Shown here: piece after piece, positions 54,719-64,000 of the stretch | How the letters are laid out: the number at the start of each line of letters is the position of its first letter | Position numbering within the stretch: the first letter of the stretch is position 1 | NCBI GenBank assembly: GCA_964580995.1 | Contig: CAZOMV010000007.1 | Span: 26,386-90,385 of the forward strand | Direction: 5' to 3' | Origin: JAKJEP01 sp964580995 | Lineage (GTDB): Bacteria; Planctomycetota; Phycisphaerae; Sedimentisphaerales; SM23-30 | Length of the DNA: 64,000 nucleotides | Made by a program: the position numbers and the translations under genes | Notes under the pieces: model-generated | Told to the model about the DNA's origin: nothing | Seen by the model: the letters and a program-made list of their open reading frames with translations, nothing else | Database searches by the model: none

Positions 54719-55858
54719 ATGGCAGATGAAAAGATGATAGAAGAGAAATACAGGCAGCTTATGCCGGTGATCACGGAACGAAGCAAACGCATATGGGCGG
54801 CGACGGAAGCTCTGGCGCTGGGGCGGGGTGGCATTTCCGCGGTTTCGAGAGCCACGGGGATTCATCGCAATACGATTGCCAAAGGGATCGAGGAGATCGC
54901 CTCGCCCGAGACACGGGTGGCGGAGCGCATTCGACGGCCCGGGGGAGGGCGCAAGCGATCGTCGGTTATCGATGCCACCTTGATCGAAGATTTGGAACGT
55001 TTGATGGATCCCGTTACGCGTGGAGATCCCGGCTCTCCGCTGCGCTGGACGTGCAAGAGCGTCCGGAAGTTGGCCGACGAGTTGGGGCAGATGGGGCACC
55101 AGGTGAGCCACACCGTCGTGGCGGCACTCTTGCATGAGATGGGCTACAGCCTTCAGGCGAACCGTAAGGTCCGCCATCGGATTTCCCGTCAGCAGCCGGT
55201 CATTTCGGTCGATTGCAAGAAGAAGGAATTGGTGGGGGATTTCAAGAATGGTGGGCGAGAATGGCATCCGCAGGGCCAACCGGCAGAGGTCCGCGTCCAC
55301 GATTTCAAGATCGAGGAGTTGGGAAAGGCGATCCCCTATGGGGTGTATGACCTGCACCGCAATACCGGTTGGGTAAGTGTCGGAGTCAGCCATGAAACGG
55401 CGGTCTTTGCGGTCGCCACGATCCGTCGCTGGTGGAAGGAGATGGGATCGAAATCCTATCCCCAGGCGCGTTCCTTGCAAATTATGGCCGATAGCGGCGG
55501 CAGTAACGGCTCGCGCGTACGTCTTTGGAAATGGGAACTGCAAAAGTTGGCCAACCAGACGGGGCTGACCCTTTCCGTCAGCCACCTGCCGCCGGGAACC
55601 AGCAAATGGAACAAGATGGAACATCGGTTGTTTTCGTATATTACCCAGAACGGGCGCGGCAAGCCCCTGCTGACGCACGCCACCATTGTGAATCTGATCT
55701 CGAATACCAGCACCACCTCGGGTCTCAAAGTCCGATGCGTGCTCGACCGTAAGAATTGTCCGCCGAAGATCGAAGTCACCGAGGAACAAATGGCCAGCAT
55801 CCGCATCACCCGTGATGATTTCCACGGAGAATGGAACTATACTATCTATCCTCAATAA
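54719..55858 (+). CDS. ISAzo13-like family transposase, probable internal deletion
   Basis: The 379-residue protein has a helix-turn-helix region (GRGGISAVSRATGIHRNTIAKGIEEI), the block LADELGQMGHQVSHTVVAALLHEMGYSLQANRK, and the DDE core: Asp in VISVDCKKKE, Asp in IMADSGGSNGSR and Glu in SKWNKMEHRLFSYI. The usual segment between QANRK and QPVISVD (an EGxxHPDRxAQFxYI stretch of about 25 residues in relatives) is reduced to about six residues (VRHRIS). It looks like an in-frame deletion, so activity is doubtful. It is the only gene of this element. Confidence 0.85.
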   Translation: MADEKMIEEKYRQLMPVITERSKRIWAATEALALGRGGISAVSRATGIHRNTIAKGIEEIASPETRVAERIRRPGGGRKRSSVIDATLIEDLERLMDPVTRGDPGSPLRWTCKSVRKLADELGQMGHQVSHTVVAALLHEMGYSLQANRKVRHRISRQQPVISVDCKKKELVGDFKNGGREWHPQGQPAEVRVHDFKIEELGKAIPYGVYDLHRNTGWVSVGVSHETAVFAVATIRRWWKEMGSKSYPQARSLQIMADSGGSNGSRVRLWKWELQKLANQTGLTLSVSHLPPGTSKWNKMEHRLFSYITQNGRGKPLLTHATIVNLISNTSTTSGLKVRCVLDRKNCPPKIEVTEEQMASIRITRDDFHGEWNYTIYPQ

Positions 55859-55875
55859 AAACGCATGTCGCACAG

Positions 55876-55895
55876 GTTATTTCTTTACAAATCCT
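55876..55895 (+). repeat. Right terminal inverted repeat of the ISAzo13-like element
   Basis: GTTATTTCTTTACAAATCCT, the counterpart of the left repeat at 54663-54682. Confidence 0.7.
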
Positions 55896-56346
55896 AAATG
55901 GCGATCCTACGGGTGGTCAGAAAAACGGAAAAATATCTGATGAGATTTGGCGGTTACCCATATAAGGGTAACAAAATGCCATAGATGGCAGGGTAGGTAG
56001 CAACATGAAGATCGAATAGAATACCATCTCCCGGGATTGGACTGATTGTAGATCAAGGGTGGTGGTTTATGGTCCACTTTACGGAAAGCGATAACCGGAT
56101 TTTGGCTTTTTGCAACCGGATACGGGATTTGTACATGGTCGATTTTCAACCGCCCACCCCTGGTATATTTTCACGTGCCCGATGACAGACAAGGAAGTAT
56201 GTGCTGAAATTAGTTCTTTGCGTTTCCTAAACGAGATTCCTTCAATCCTGATGATGTACACGGAAGAGTTAACTGAAAGTATTTGCGTTTCAACCCAGAA
56301 GGAAGGAATTCTTTTATCATAGATCCATGCAGTGATCATTGTAAGA
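55896..56346. other. Intergenic region between the insertion element and the HD-GYP gene
   Basis: About 450 bases without a supported gene. A short minus-strand frame (56079-56375) has no recognisable product and overlaps the HD-GYP gene. Confidence 0.4.
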
Positions 56347-57786
56347 TTATGATACTTCCAGAATGGAGACTTCACGCACCGAAGTAATGGTCTTGATTTT
56401 TTCCAGAATCGCAGGCGCTAACGGCTTCAGAAATTGGGCCTCAATAGTATACCAGCCATCCTGATGATTAAAACATCGGGTAACAATCGCCACCAGTTTT
56501 CCCATGCCAATGGCCGTCAATTGGGGATTGGAAAGATAAATATTCTCATCCGGCTTAAAGAGAATATCGCTGAGAAAACCCATGTTTAGGCAGGTGATTT
56601 TGTGGCCGATGAGTTTCCTCTCCGATCCCACCGTTAATTTATCGCGTACTTTCCCCAATTTTCTCACCGTAATCGGAATGCGGAAATAATACTGCGTGTC
56701 CTGGAGCTTTGCGCCAGCCGCAGAAATAAGTGGTATCTCATCTGGTCGATTTCCATTGGAGGTCTCGTACCCGGCATTTCTTTGAACGGCTTTCTCGATC
56801 AGGGAAAAGAAAGCACGAACGATCTCTCGGTCGAATTTTTGGGGGGTATCATCCTCAATTTGCTGGAGGGCCTGGCCAATGGAAAACGTATATGCACGAT
56901 AAGGTCGGACCGACGTCATCGCATCGAACGTATCTACAACCCCGGCCAATTGTCCTAACAGTGAAATTTCCTTGTTCCGCAGGCCTTTGGGGTATCCACT
57001 GCCATCTATTCGTTCGTGATGTTCGGCAACCACCGCCAGGACCGCCGGAGATAAATTGCTAACCTTTTTCAAGTGCTGATAGCCAAGCTGAACGTGGGTT
57101 TTGATAATCTCATGCTGCGAAGTTGCCAGGGGTTGTGTCGTATTGAGAATGTCAGGGGCGATGAAGATCTTGCCCACATCGTGCAACAATCCGCCCGTAC
57201 CGATCTGATACAATATTTGCGAATCCACCAAACCCATTTTCTGGGCCAGGGCAACCGTCAGTCCACAAACATTTACCAGATGGGTTGCGGTGTAAAAATC
57301 ATGATTGAAAATCTCGTACAATCCACCAAACGCCGTTCGGTCCTTCATAATCAAATCGACCGTGGCCCGGGCCAGGTTGGCGGTGCGTTTAATCTCCTCT
57401 TTTCCGGGCGGGGCTTCTAACAGTTGATTGGCCAATTCGATCGAAGTCGCATACAGGATTTCGGTTTTTTTTTCTTGCTGAATAGCGGGGTCCGAAACGA
57501 TGGAGGCGATCGCTCCCTCCAAGGTCTTATAATAGGTCTGATGATCTTTTACGGAAACATACACATATTCCACTCGGGCGTCCAGAAGCCTTTGTAGATC
57601 TCTAAGACCAAAATGGAGATCCTGGGCATTATATAGAGAATACTTTCCCTGAGTTAGTAAATAGATTTTCAGGTTAGCCAGACTTTCGATGGGTACACTA
57701 CGTAATGGGACCGGCAGAAAACCAGCCTGGCTGCAAAATGGCTGGTTATTATCATTGTTTGCTACCGAAATTGAATCCTTGGACAT
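56347..57786 (-). CDS. HD-GYP cyclic-di-GMP phosphodiesterase with C-terminal PilZ-like region
   Basis: The 479-residue protein starts at an ATG at 57786 with GAGGAA upstream. An N-terminal ~110-residue region (LANLKIYLLTQGKYSLYNAQDLHFGLRDLQRLLD...EYVYVSVKDHQTYY) resembles domains found before HD-GYP modules. The HD motif is His202-Asp203 in GLLHDVGK, and the HD-GYP signature HHERIDGSGYPKGL covers residues 256-269. The C-terminal ~100 residues (KLIGHKITCLNMGFLSDILF, GWYTIEAQFLKPL) look PilZ-like, a c-di-GMP-binding fold. It would hydrolyse c-di-GMP to control surface behaviour such as adhesion; the big surface protein gene lies next to it. Confidence 0.88.
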   Translation of the reverse strand: MSKDSISVANNDNNQPFCSQAGFLPVPLRSVPIESLANLKIYLLTQGKYSLYNAQDLHFGLRDLQRLLDARVEYVYVSVKDHQTYYKTLEGAIASIVSDPAIQQEKKTEILYATSIELANQLLEAPPGKEEIKRTANLARATVDLIMKDRTAFGGLYEIFNHDFYTATHLVNVCGLTVALAQKMGLVDSQILYQIGTGGLLHDVGKIFIAPDILNTTQPLATSQHEIIKTHVQLGYQHLKKVSNLSPAVLAVVAEHHERIDGSGYPKGLRNKEISLLGQLAGVVDTFDAMTSVRPYRAYTFSIGQALQQIEDDTPQKFDREIVRAFFSLIEKAVQRNAGYETSNGNRPDEIPLISAAGAKLQDTQYYFRIPITVRKLGKVRDKLTVGSERKLIGHKITCLNMGFLSDILFKPDENIYLSNPQLTAIGMGKLVAIVTRCFNHQDGWYTIEAQFLKPLAPAILEKIKTITSVREVSILEVS

Positions 57787-58075
57787 TTTTATTCCTCAAA
57801 TACAAGAAGACCTTTACTGGCCCAACCGGAGGCCCAAGAACAAAAGTCTGACGAAAAAATATTAACGAATAAAACATCGTTAAAACAAATACGGATTCGC
57901 TAGACAATATAGATGATATAAGCGATAAAGGTATTACAGTATACCTATTTTCAAAGAATAATAACGAGTTAATTCAGATTTTTAGTGATCCGAACTGAAA
58001 ATCATCCCTATTTACAATAGGGAATGACTAGACATTCCCTTACCGGGTTTTTAGTTTAGGTTACTGTTTTTGGTT
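57787..58075. other. Intergenic region between HD-GYP and cadherin-like gene
   Basis: This 289-base AT-rich stretch has no supported gene. It contains the HD-GYP 5' region. No clear terminator for the giant gene was seen. Confidence 0.4.
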
Positions 58076-61000
58076 TTACTTAGGTGGTTTATTATGTTTA
58101 TTTTCATTGTGTTTGTCATCGATGTGTATATTTCTCATTAGCCACCATAATAAAGGCATATGATTCCTTATAAATCCTGAGTTCACTGGTTGTCCATTAT
58201 GAGCATCAACGGTTAATTGCTCTTCGGGTATTTCAATATTGATATCATTTTCTACTGCTTTTTCGGGAGTCCATTGCAGTTCAATTTCTTCAAATACATT
58301 TTCGTATCCAGCGGCGACATGTTCCAGGGGCAATGAGATTTCTTCCGGTAATAAAATATCATTAGATTTTCCAATTTCTACCGGTTCAAACAAATTATCA
58401 AATGCTTGCTCAATTAATTCAGACTCAAGAGTATAATCACGATCAGTATCATAGTTTGGATCTTCAAAATTAGTATTGAGCCAGGAATCATTGAACTTAA
58501 TTAATTTTTCAGGGCTACCGGAAGAATTTGTAATTATATTTTGTTCATTTTCTGAGTCAAATTTGAAAACAACGGTGCCATCGGAATGGCCATCCGTATC
58601 GCTGATTTGTTCAGCCTTAGCGGTGATATTGACAACGATATTGTCTACGGTTGTTGTCTGGCCGTCAGATACATGCAATTCAAATTTAACTTGTGAGTCT
58701 GAGGTGACATCAGGGGCGATAAATTCAAGTATAGCCGCATTGGGATTTTCGATATTGACGTGGGGGCCAGAAATTTGTACCCAGGTATATGTAAGTGAGT
58801 CTCCATCAATGTCATAGGCCGTACCATTTATAATGACCTTTTGGCCTTCTTCTATTATAATATCCGATCCGGCGTTAACGGTAGGAGCATCGTTTACCGG
58901 ATTGACATGGATCAGAACTGTAGCTGTATCTTTGGCTCCATGTTCATCTACAACCGTATAGGTGAAAGAATCGTTGCCATTGTAATTATCCTGAGGGGCA
59001 TAAGTGAAGGTACCGTCATTGTTATAGATGACGGTGCCATGGGCAGGCTGGGTGAAGCTGTCGACGGTTAGGGTATCGCCGTCGAGATCCGTGTCGTTGG
59101 CCAGAACATTACCGGTGGTAATGGCGGTGTCTTCATCGGTGGTGATACTGTCGTCCACAGCGGCAGGGGCATCATTCGTGGGATTGACAGTAATATTTAT
59201 AGTTGCGGTGTCGNNNNNNNNNNNNNNNNNNNNNNNNNNNNNNNNNNNNNNNNNNNNNNNNNNNNNNNNNNNNNNNNNNNNNNNNNNNNNNNNNNNNNNN
59301 NNNNNNNNNNNNNCTACATAGGTAAAACTGTCGGAGCCATAATAGTCGGGATCGGGCGTGTAATCGAAGGTCCCGTTGTTATTATACGTAACGGTTCCGT
59401 GGCCGGGCTGTTGGAAGCTATCGACAAACAATGGTTCGATGTCAACATCCGTGTCATTGGCAAGAACATTGTTGGTAGTAGTGGTCGTGTCTTCTGTGAC
59501 CGCAAATGAATCATCGTCGGCGATAGGGGCATCATTGGCGGGTGTAACATTAACCCTTATGGTGGCGGTGCTGGTTGCGCCTTCCGCATCGATGACGGTA
59601 TAGGTAAAAGTATCCGGGCCATTGTAATCAGCGTTAGGCTGATAACGAAAAGTTCCATTCTCATTATAGGTAACGCTGCCGTGGGCAGGCTGGGTAAAAC
59701 TATGGACCGCCAGGATATCGCCATCGACATCAATGTCATTGGCCAGGACATTGCCTGTAGTAAGCGGAGCGTCTTCCGTTGTGGTGAAAGTATTATTGAT
59801 TGCTATCGGCGCATCATTGACTGCTGTTATATTGAGTGTCATGGTTGCGGTTACGTTGCCGCCCTGTCCATCAATTACAGTGTATTCAAAGGTTTCAATA
59901 CCATTGTAATTAAGCTTGGGTGTGTAATTGAAAGTACCATTGCCATTATAGGTTACAGAGCCATGAGCGGGCTGGGTGAACCATGGGATCATCATCGAGT
60001 TGCCATCAACATCGAAATCATTGGCTAAGACATTTATGGTGGTAACGGCGGTGTCTTCGTTAATGGTCATGATGTCATCTGCTATATCTGGTGCGTCATT
60101 GACTGCGGCAACATTAAATTGAATCCATGCGGTCGCTTGCAGACCACCGTCATCAATAATGGTATATTGGATGGTATCCTGGCCGTTGAAGTTGGCATCG
60201 GGAACATAAGTAAAAGTTCCGTCATTATTGTAAGTTACTGTTCCATGATCCGGCTGAGTGAAGCTGTCTACCGTTACCGTTTCGATATCAACATTTTCAT
60301 AGAAGCTAAAGACATTTTCGGTAGTAATATTATGGTCTTCGTCACTATAATAAGTTAGATTTTCGGCTTCCAGTTCATCATTAATGGAGTTGATAGTGAC
60401 ATATATGGTTGCGGTATCCGTACCGCCCCGGCCATCAATGATGGTGTATGTAAAACTGTCATTGCCATTGTAATTGGCATCGGGGGTATAATTAAATGTC
60501 CCGTCACCATTGTACTTTACCGTACCATGGCTGGCATTAGTGAAGTTATAGACAAGTATTCGGTCGCCATCAACATCGGAATCATTCGCTAAGACATTGC
60601 CAGTAGTCAGGATCATATCTTCATCGACGGTGAAGGTATCGTCTTGTGCATCGGGAGCGTCATTGACACCAGTTACGTTAAATTCTACTTCTATGGTGTC
60701 CGTAAGGCCCAGTTCGTCGCGGATGGTATAAGTAAAGGTGTCGGTTCCGTTAAAGTTGGCATGGGGGGTATAGGTAAATGTCCCATCGCCATTATCCGTA
60801 ACGCTGCCATGGGCAGCCTGGGTAAAGCTGTCAATAGTGATGGTGTCGCCATCTATGTCGGAATCATTGGCAGTTAAAATGCCGGTGGTGACGCTATGGT
60901 CTTCCGTGGTGGAATAGGATTCATTATGCCCGGAAGGGGCGTCATTTACGGCATTTATATTCAATGAAACGATGCCTGTGTCACTTCCGCCTTCGCCATC

Positions 61001-64000
61001 ATATATAGTATAGGTAAAGCTGTCAGTGCCATTATAATTGGTATCGGGAATATAGGTAAATGTTCCATCATCGTTGTAACGGACAGAGCCATGAGCTGGC
61101 TGAGTAAAGTCGTATACGAATAAAGTATGATTGTCACCGCCGGCAAGGTCGTTGGCCAGGACATTGGTTGTAGTTATGCTGGTATCTTCATCAAGAGTAA
61201 AGGCATCGTTGATTGCTTGCGTGCCATAGTCTATGGGATTTACATTGATATTGACGGTAGCGGTGTCGGTTTGGCCATTGCCATCGGTTATGGTATAGGT
61301 GAAACTGTCGTTGCCGGTGAAATCTGTATCCGGCGTATAATTAAAAGTTCCATCATCATTATAGGTGACGGTGCCATGGGCTGGCTGAGTAAATGAATCG
61401 ATTGTTATGGTATCACCGTCGAGGTCATGGTCGTTAGTAAGTACATTGCCGGTAGTTAATGGAGTATCTGCATTGGTAGAATAGTTGTCATTGACGGCAT
61501 CGGGGGCGTGGGTTTCGGTATCGACGAATATATTGACCGTAGCGGTATCTGTTGTATTGTTATTATCTATAATTGTATAGGTAAAGCTGTCGGTGCCACT
61601 AAAGCCATCATTTGGTGTATAGGTGAAAGTGCCGTCGTTGTTATAAGTAAGTGTGCCATTTCCAGGTTGTGTATAGCTGTCGATGGTTAAACCGGTGCCG
61701 GTGGCATCGGTGTCGTTGTTTAAGACATTGGTAGTTGTGATAGTGGTATTATGATCGGTAAAAAAAGAATCGTTAATCGCATCGGTTGAAGGTATTTCCG
61801 GGTCGCCGGGATCAGCATTTCCAACAGAGATGCTAATGGTGGCGATGTCGGTGGCACCATGGCCATCGGATATAGTATAAGTGAACGTATCATTTCCAGT
61901 GTAGTCGGTATCCGGGATGTAGTTAAAAGTGCCATCGCCATTGTTGACTACTGTACCATGACCCGGTTGAGTGAAGCTGTCAATGGTTAAAGTGTTGCCA
62001 TCTATATCAGAATCATTATTGAGTACATTAGTTGTGGTTAATGTTTCATTTACATCTGTCGTAAAGGAATCATTAACGGCATTGGGATTATCATTGACAG
62101 CATTGATATTGATAATGATAGATTCGGTTTGAATTGCTCCCCGGCCATCACTGATAGTATAGGTAAAACTGTCGGTACCATTATAATTGTCATCCGGGGT
62201 GTAATTAAAAGTGCCATCGCCATTTGATGTTACTGTACCGTGTTCAGGTTGACTATACCAGGCGATGCCCAAGGCATTGCCTTCGACATCATAGTCGTTG
62301 CCCAAGACATTGCCCGTTGTCAGCGGCATATCTTCATCGGTAGTATAAGTATCGCTGACAGTGATTGCCACATCATTTACCGGGCTTATATTGATATTTA
62401 CCGTTGCGGTATCGGTTCCTCCCTTTCCGTCGGAAATGGTATAAGTAAAGCTGTCGGTGCCATTATAATTGGCATCGGGAGTGTAATTGAAAGTGCCATC
62501 ATTATTGTAAGTCAGTGTACCGTGGCTTGCCTGGGTGTAGTTATCAATAGTTAAAATGTCACCATCGACATCGATATCATTTGCCAGCAGATTTCCGGTA
62601 GTTATAGTGCTGTCTTCGATAATTGCCAGCGAGTCATTTTCGACTTCCGGTGCATCATTTATAGCTTCAATATCAATATTAATTGTTACAATATCTTCTG
62701 CTCCATTACCGTCGATAATAGTATAAGTAAAGCTGTCGGAGCCATGGTAGTTGGTATTGGGGGAATATGTAAAAGTGCCGTCATTATGGTAAGTAACGCT
62801 TCCATGGTCCGGCTGGGTGAAAGTGGAGATGTGCAACGTGTCGCCATCGATATCAGAATCATTTGCCAGTACATTCGCAGTGGTTACTGAGGTGTCTTCA
62901 TTGGTGGTATAATTATCTGCCTGGCCTTGCGGGGCATCATTGACGGCTTGGACATTGAAGTAAATGGTAGCGGAGTCGGTTCCGCCATTACCATCGCTGA
63001 TGGTATATACAAAGCTGTCAGAACCATGGTAGTTGGCATCGGGAGTATAATCGAACGTGCCATCCTCATTATAGTTGACGGTACCATGGGTGGGCTGGGT
63101 GAAGCTGGCGACGGTTAGGGTATCGCCATCGAGGTCCGTATCATTATTTAAGACATTCCCGGTAGTGCTGGTGGTGTCTTCAACCGCGGAATAGATATTG
63201 AATTTTGCTTTTGGGGCATCATTAACAGCATTAATAACGATCTCAACCGTTGCGGTGGAGATACCGCCGACTCCATCATTAACCGTATAGGTAAAGCTGT
63301 CGGTGCCATTATAGTTGGCATCCGGGGTATAAGTGAAACTGCCGTCGCCATTATAGAATATAGTTCCGTGATCAGGGTCGGTTACGCCATGCACGAAGAA
63401 ATTATTTCCATCGACATCGATGTCGTTGGCCATAAGATTGCCGGTTGTAACAGAATGGTCTTCGTCGAGGGTAATGGCATCATTACCGGGTGTTGGGGCA
63501 TCGTTGATGGCATTGATGTTTATGTTAATCGTGGCGGTGTTCGTGCCGCCGTTGCCATCAGAAACCGTATAAGTGAAACTGTCAGAGCCATTATGGTTGG
63601 CAGCGGGTAAATAGGTAAAAGTGCCATCATTATGGTAGGTGACGGTGCCATGCGCAGGCTGAGTGAAGCTGGCAATGGTTAGGGTATCACCATCAATATC
63701 GGTGTCATTTGCCAGGACATTGTGGGTTATAATTTCGGTATCTTCATTGGTGGTGATCGAATCAGTATGGGAAACGGGTGCGTCATTAACTGCATTAATA
63801 GTTATATTAATGATAGCGGTATCGGTTCCGCCATGGCCATCGGTTATGGTATAAGTGAAGCTGTCAGCACCATGGTAATTGGCAGCAGGGGTATAGTTGA
63901 AGGTGCCATCATTATTATAGCTGACGGTGCCATGGGCGGGCTGGGTGAAGTTGGCGACGGATACGGTATCGCCATCGAGGTCGGTATCGTTGGCCAGGAC
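58076..64000 (-). CDS. Giant secreted cadherin-like repeat protein (5' end outside window)
   Basis: The frame stays open from the stop at 58076 to the right edge, so the N-terminus is missing. Visible are about 18 tandem repeats of about 93 residues (Cadherin_5/VCBS-type). The consensus is NDAPxAxNDxxxTxEDxxxTTGNVLANDxDxDGDxLTVDSFTQPAHG, then TVTYNNDGTFTYTPDANYNGTDSFTYTISDGxGGTDTATVNI. The Asp-rich DxDxDGD loops fit calcium binding. A PKD/REJ-like module (EEGQKVIINGTAYDIDGDSLTYTW) and a unique ~190-residue acidic tail ending NKHNKPPK follow. The gap of Ns falls inside a repeat. Large adhesins of this class are exported by type I systems; no transporter is in the window. Confidence 0.9.
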   Translation of the reverse strand, partial: VLANDTDLDGDTVSVANFTQPAHGTVSYNNDGTFNYTPAANYHGADSFTYTITDGHGGTDTAIINITINAVNDAPVSHTDSITTNEDTEIITHNVLANDTDIDGDTLTIASFTQPAHGTVTYHNDGTFTYLPAANHNGSDSFTYTVSDGNGGTNTATINININAINDAPTPGNDAITLDEDHSVTTGNLMANDIDVDGNNFFVHGVTDPDHGTIFYNGDGSFTYTPDANYNGTDSFTYTVNDGVGGISTATVEIVINAVNDAPKAKFNIYSAVEDTTSTTGNVLNNDTDLDGDTLTVASFTQPTHGTVNYNEDGTFDYTPDANYHGSDSFVYTISDGNGGTDSATIYFNVQAVNDAPQGQADNYTTNEDTSVTTANVLANDSDIDGDTLHISTFTQPDHGSVTYHNDGTFTYSPNTNYHGSDSFTYTIIDGNGAEDIVTINIDIEAINDAPEVENDSLAIIEDSTITTGNLLANDIDVDGDILTIDNYTQASHGTLTYNNDGTFNYTPDANYNGTDSFTYTISDGKGGTDTATVNINISPVNDVAITVSDTYTTDEDMPLTTGNVLGNDYDVEGNALGIAWYSQPEHGTVTSNGDGTFNYTPDDNYNGTDSFTYTISDGRGAIQTESIIININAVNDNPNAVNDSFTTDVNETLTTTNVLNNDSDIDGNTLTIDSFTQPGHGTVVNNGDGTFNYIPDTDYTGNDTFTYTISDGHGATDIATISISVGNADPGDPEIPSTDAINDSFFTDHNTTITTTNVLNNDTDATGTGLTIDSYTQPGNGTLTYNNDGTFTYTPNDGFSGTDSFTYTIIDNNNTTDTATVNIFVDTETHAPDAVNDNYSTNADTPLTTGNVLTNDHDLDGDTITIDSFTQPAHGTVTYNDDGTFNYTPDTDFTGNDSFTYTITDGNGQTDTATVNINVNPIDYGTQAINDAFTLDEDTSITTTNVLANDLAGGDNHTLFVYDFTQPAHGSVRYNDDGTFTYIPDTNYNGTDSFTYTIYDGEGGSDTGIVSLNINAVNDAPSGHNESYSTTEDHSVTTGILTANDSDIDGDTITIDSFTQAAHGSVTDNGDGTFTYTPHANFNGTDTFTYTIRDELGLTDTIEVEFNVTGVNDAPDAQDDTFTVDEDMILTTGNVLANDSDVDGDRILVYNFTNASHGTVKYNGDGTFNYTPDANYNGNDSFTYTIIDGRGGTDTATIYVTINSINDELEAENLTYYSDEDHNITTENVFSFYENVDIETVTVDSFTQPDHGTVTYNNDGTFTYVPDANFNGQDTIQYTIIDDGGLQATAWIQFNVAAVNDAPDIADDIMTINEDTAVTTINVLANDFDVDGNSMMIPWFTQPAHGSVTYNGNGTFNYTPKLNYNGIETFEYTVIDGQGGNVTATMTLNITAVNDAPIAINNTFTTTEDAPLTTGNVLANDIDVDGDILAVHSFTQPAHGSVTYNENGTFRYQPNADYNGPDTFTYTVIDAEGATSTATIRVNVTPANDAPIADDDSFAVTEDTTTTTNNVLANDTDVDIEPLFVDSFQQPGHGTVTYNNNGTFDYTPDPDYYGSDSFTYVXXXXXXXXXXXXXXXXXXXXXXXXXXXXXXXXXXDTATINITVNPTNDAPAAVDDSITTDEDTAITTGNVLANDTDLDGDTLTVDSFTQPAHGTVIYNNDGTFTYAPQDNYNGNDSFTYTVVDEHGAKDTATVLIHVNPVNDAPTVNAGSDIIIEEGQKVIINGTAYDIDGDSLTYTWVQISGPHVNIENPNAAILEFIAPDVTSDSQVKFELHVSDGQTTTVDNIVVNITAKAEQISDTDGHSDGTVVFKFDSENEQNIITNSSGSPEKLIKFNDSWLNTNFEDPNYDTDRDYTLESELIEQAFDNLFEPVEIGKSNDILLPEEISLPLEHVAAGYENVFEEIELQWTPEKAVENDINIEIPEEQLTVDAHNGQPVNSGFIRNHMPLLWWLMRNIHIDDKHNENKHNKPPK
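59214..59313. other. Assembly gap of exactly 100 Ns
   Basis: The run is exactly 100 bases, the usual placeholder for an unknown gap. On both sides the sequence is repeat DNA of the giant cadherin-like gene. The frame is conserved through 102 bases (1+100+1), but the true length is unknown. Confidence 0.95.

Larger units (their letters stand above)
54663..55895 (+). mobile_element. ISAzo13-like insertion sequence
   Basis: The element is bounded by imperfect inverted repeats that match in 16 of 20 positions: AGGGATCGTAAGGAAATAAC at 54663-54682 and the complement of GTTATTTCTTTACAAATCCT at 55876-55895. It contains one transposase gene and abuts the IS1634 remnant directly. No target duplication could be recognised. 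Confidence 0.75.

Noticed and set aside
56079..56375. 98-codon minus-strand frame next to the HD-GYP gene
   Set aside because: No recognisable domain, no convincing ribosome site, and it overlaps the HD-GYP end.
58076..64000. CRISPR-like array in the cadherin region
   Set aside because: The ~280-base units encode protein repeats in one frame, with no short direct repeats and unique spacers.

Overview
The window is most likely from a planctomycete of the Phycisphaerae / Sedimentisphaerales type (a Gram-negative, polysaccharide-degrading bacterium). The evidence is a LEPR-XLL surface-protein signature, a dockerin-like C-terminus on a giant leucine-rich-repeat protein, many Tat-exported Gfo/Idh/MocA oxidoreductases, GH172 (DUF2961) and GH78 glycosidases, and split GcvPA/GcvPB. 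This is inference from family content; no rRNA gene is present to prove it.

Layout. 1-7.2 kb: a minus-strand sugar-oxidation operon with four tandem Tat-signal Gfo/Idh/MocA paralogues (one cut by the window edge), a TIM-barrel sugar isomerase-like enzyme and a cytosolic Gfo/Idh/MocA, divergent from an AraC regulator. 8-20 kb: a coiled-coil protein, a GH172-like enzyme, a LEPR-XLL protein with an extreme Tyr/Asp tail, a porin, a HAD phosphatase, a small EF-hand lipoprotein, a 26-repeat LRR protein and a BRO-type DNA-binding protein with matching palindromes. 20-25.5 kb: uvrA, then convergent trpBA preceded by a trp leader peptide with three Trp codons and an attenuator; this TrpB has glycine in place of its catalytic glutamate. 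25.6-27.5 kb: an AT-rich three-gene cassette of TIGR04255 type, a possible acquired system. 27.9-34.6 kb: ThuA-like and Gfo/Idh/MocA genes, a DUF2007 gene, structured repeats and a GH78 rhamnosidase. 34.7-40.8 kb: an S41 protease, a BamE-like small protein, an ankyrin protein and long repeat-rich, hairpin-rich intergenic DNA. 40.8-45.7 kb: an envelope operon (double LPS-kinase-like protein, GT9 heptosyltransferase, DUF2062, radical SAM/SPASM). 45.8-50.2 kb: the glycine cleavage operon gcvT-H-PA-PB. 50.6-50.9 kb: a terminator-ended structured RNA resembling 6S RNA. 51-53 kb: a lipoprotein and a UGT-type glycosyltransferase. 53.5-55.9 kb: an IS1634-type remnant broken by a nonsense codon and abutted by an ISAzo13-like element. 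56.3-64 kb: an HD-GYP protein and a giant cadherin-like repeat protein that runs off the window and contains an exact 100-N assembly gap.

How the genes fit together. The sugar oxidoreductases, ThuA, GH172, GH78 and porin fit uptake and breakdown of complex plant or algal glycans. The LRR, LEPR-XLL and cadherin-like proteins are cell-surface components. The kinase/GT9/DUF2062 genes fit lipopolysaccharide core modification. The strongest novelty candidates are the trp attenuator paired with an active-site-altered TrpB, the AT-rich three-gene cassette, the Tyr/Asp tail, the 6S-like RNA and the hairpin archipelago at 36.3-37.3 kb.
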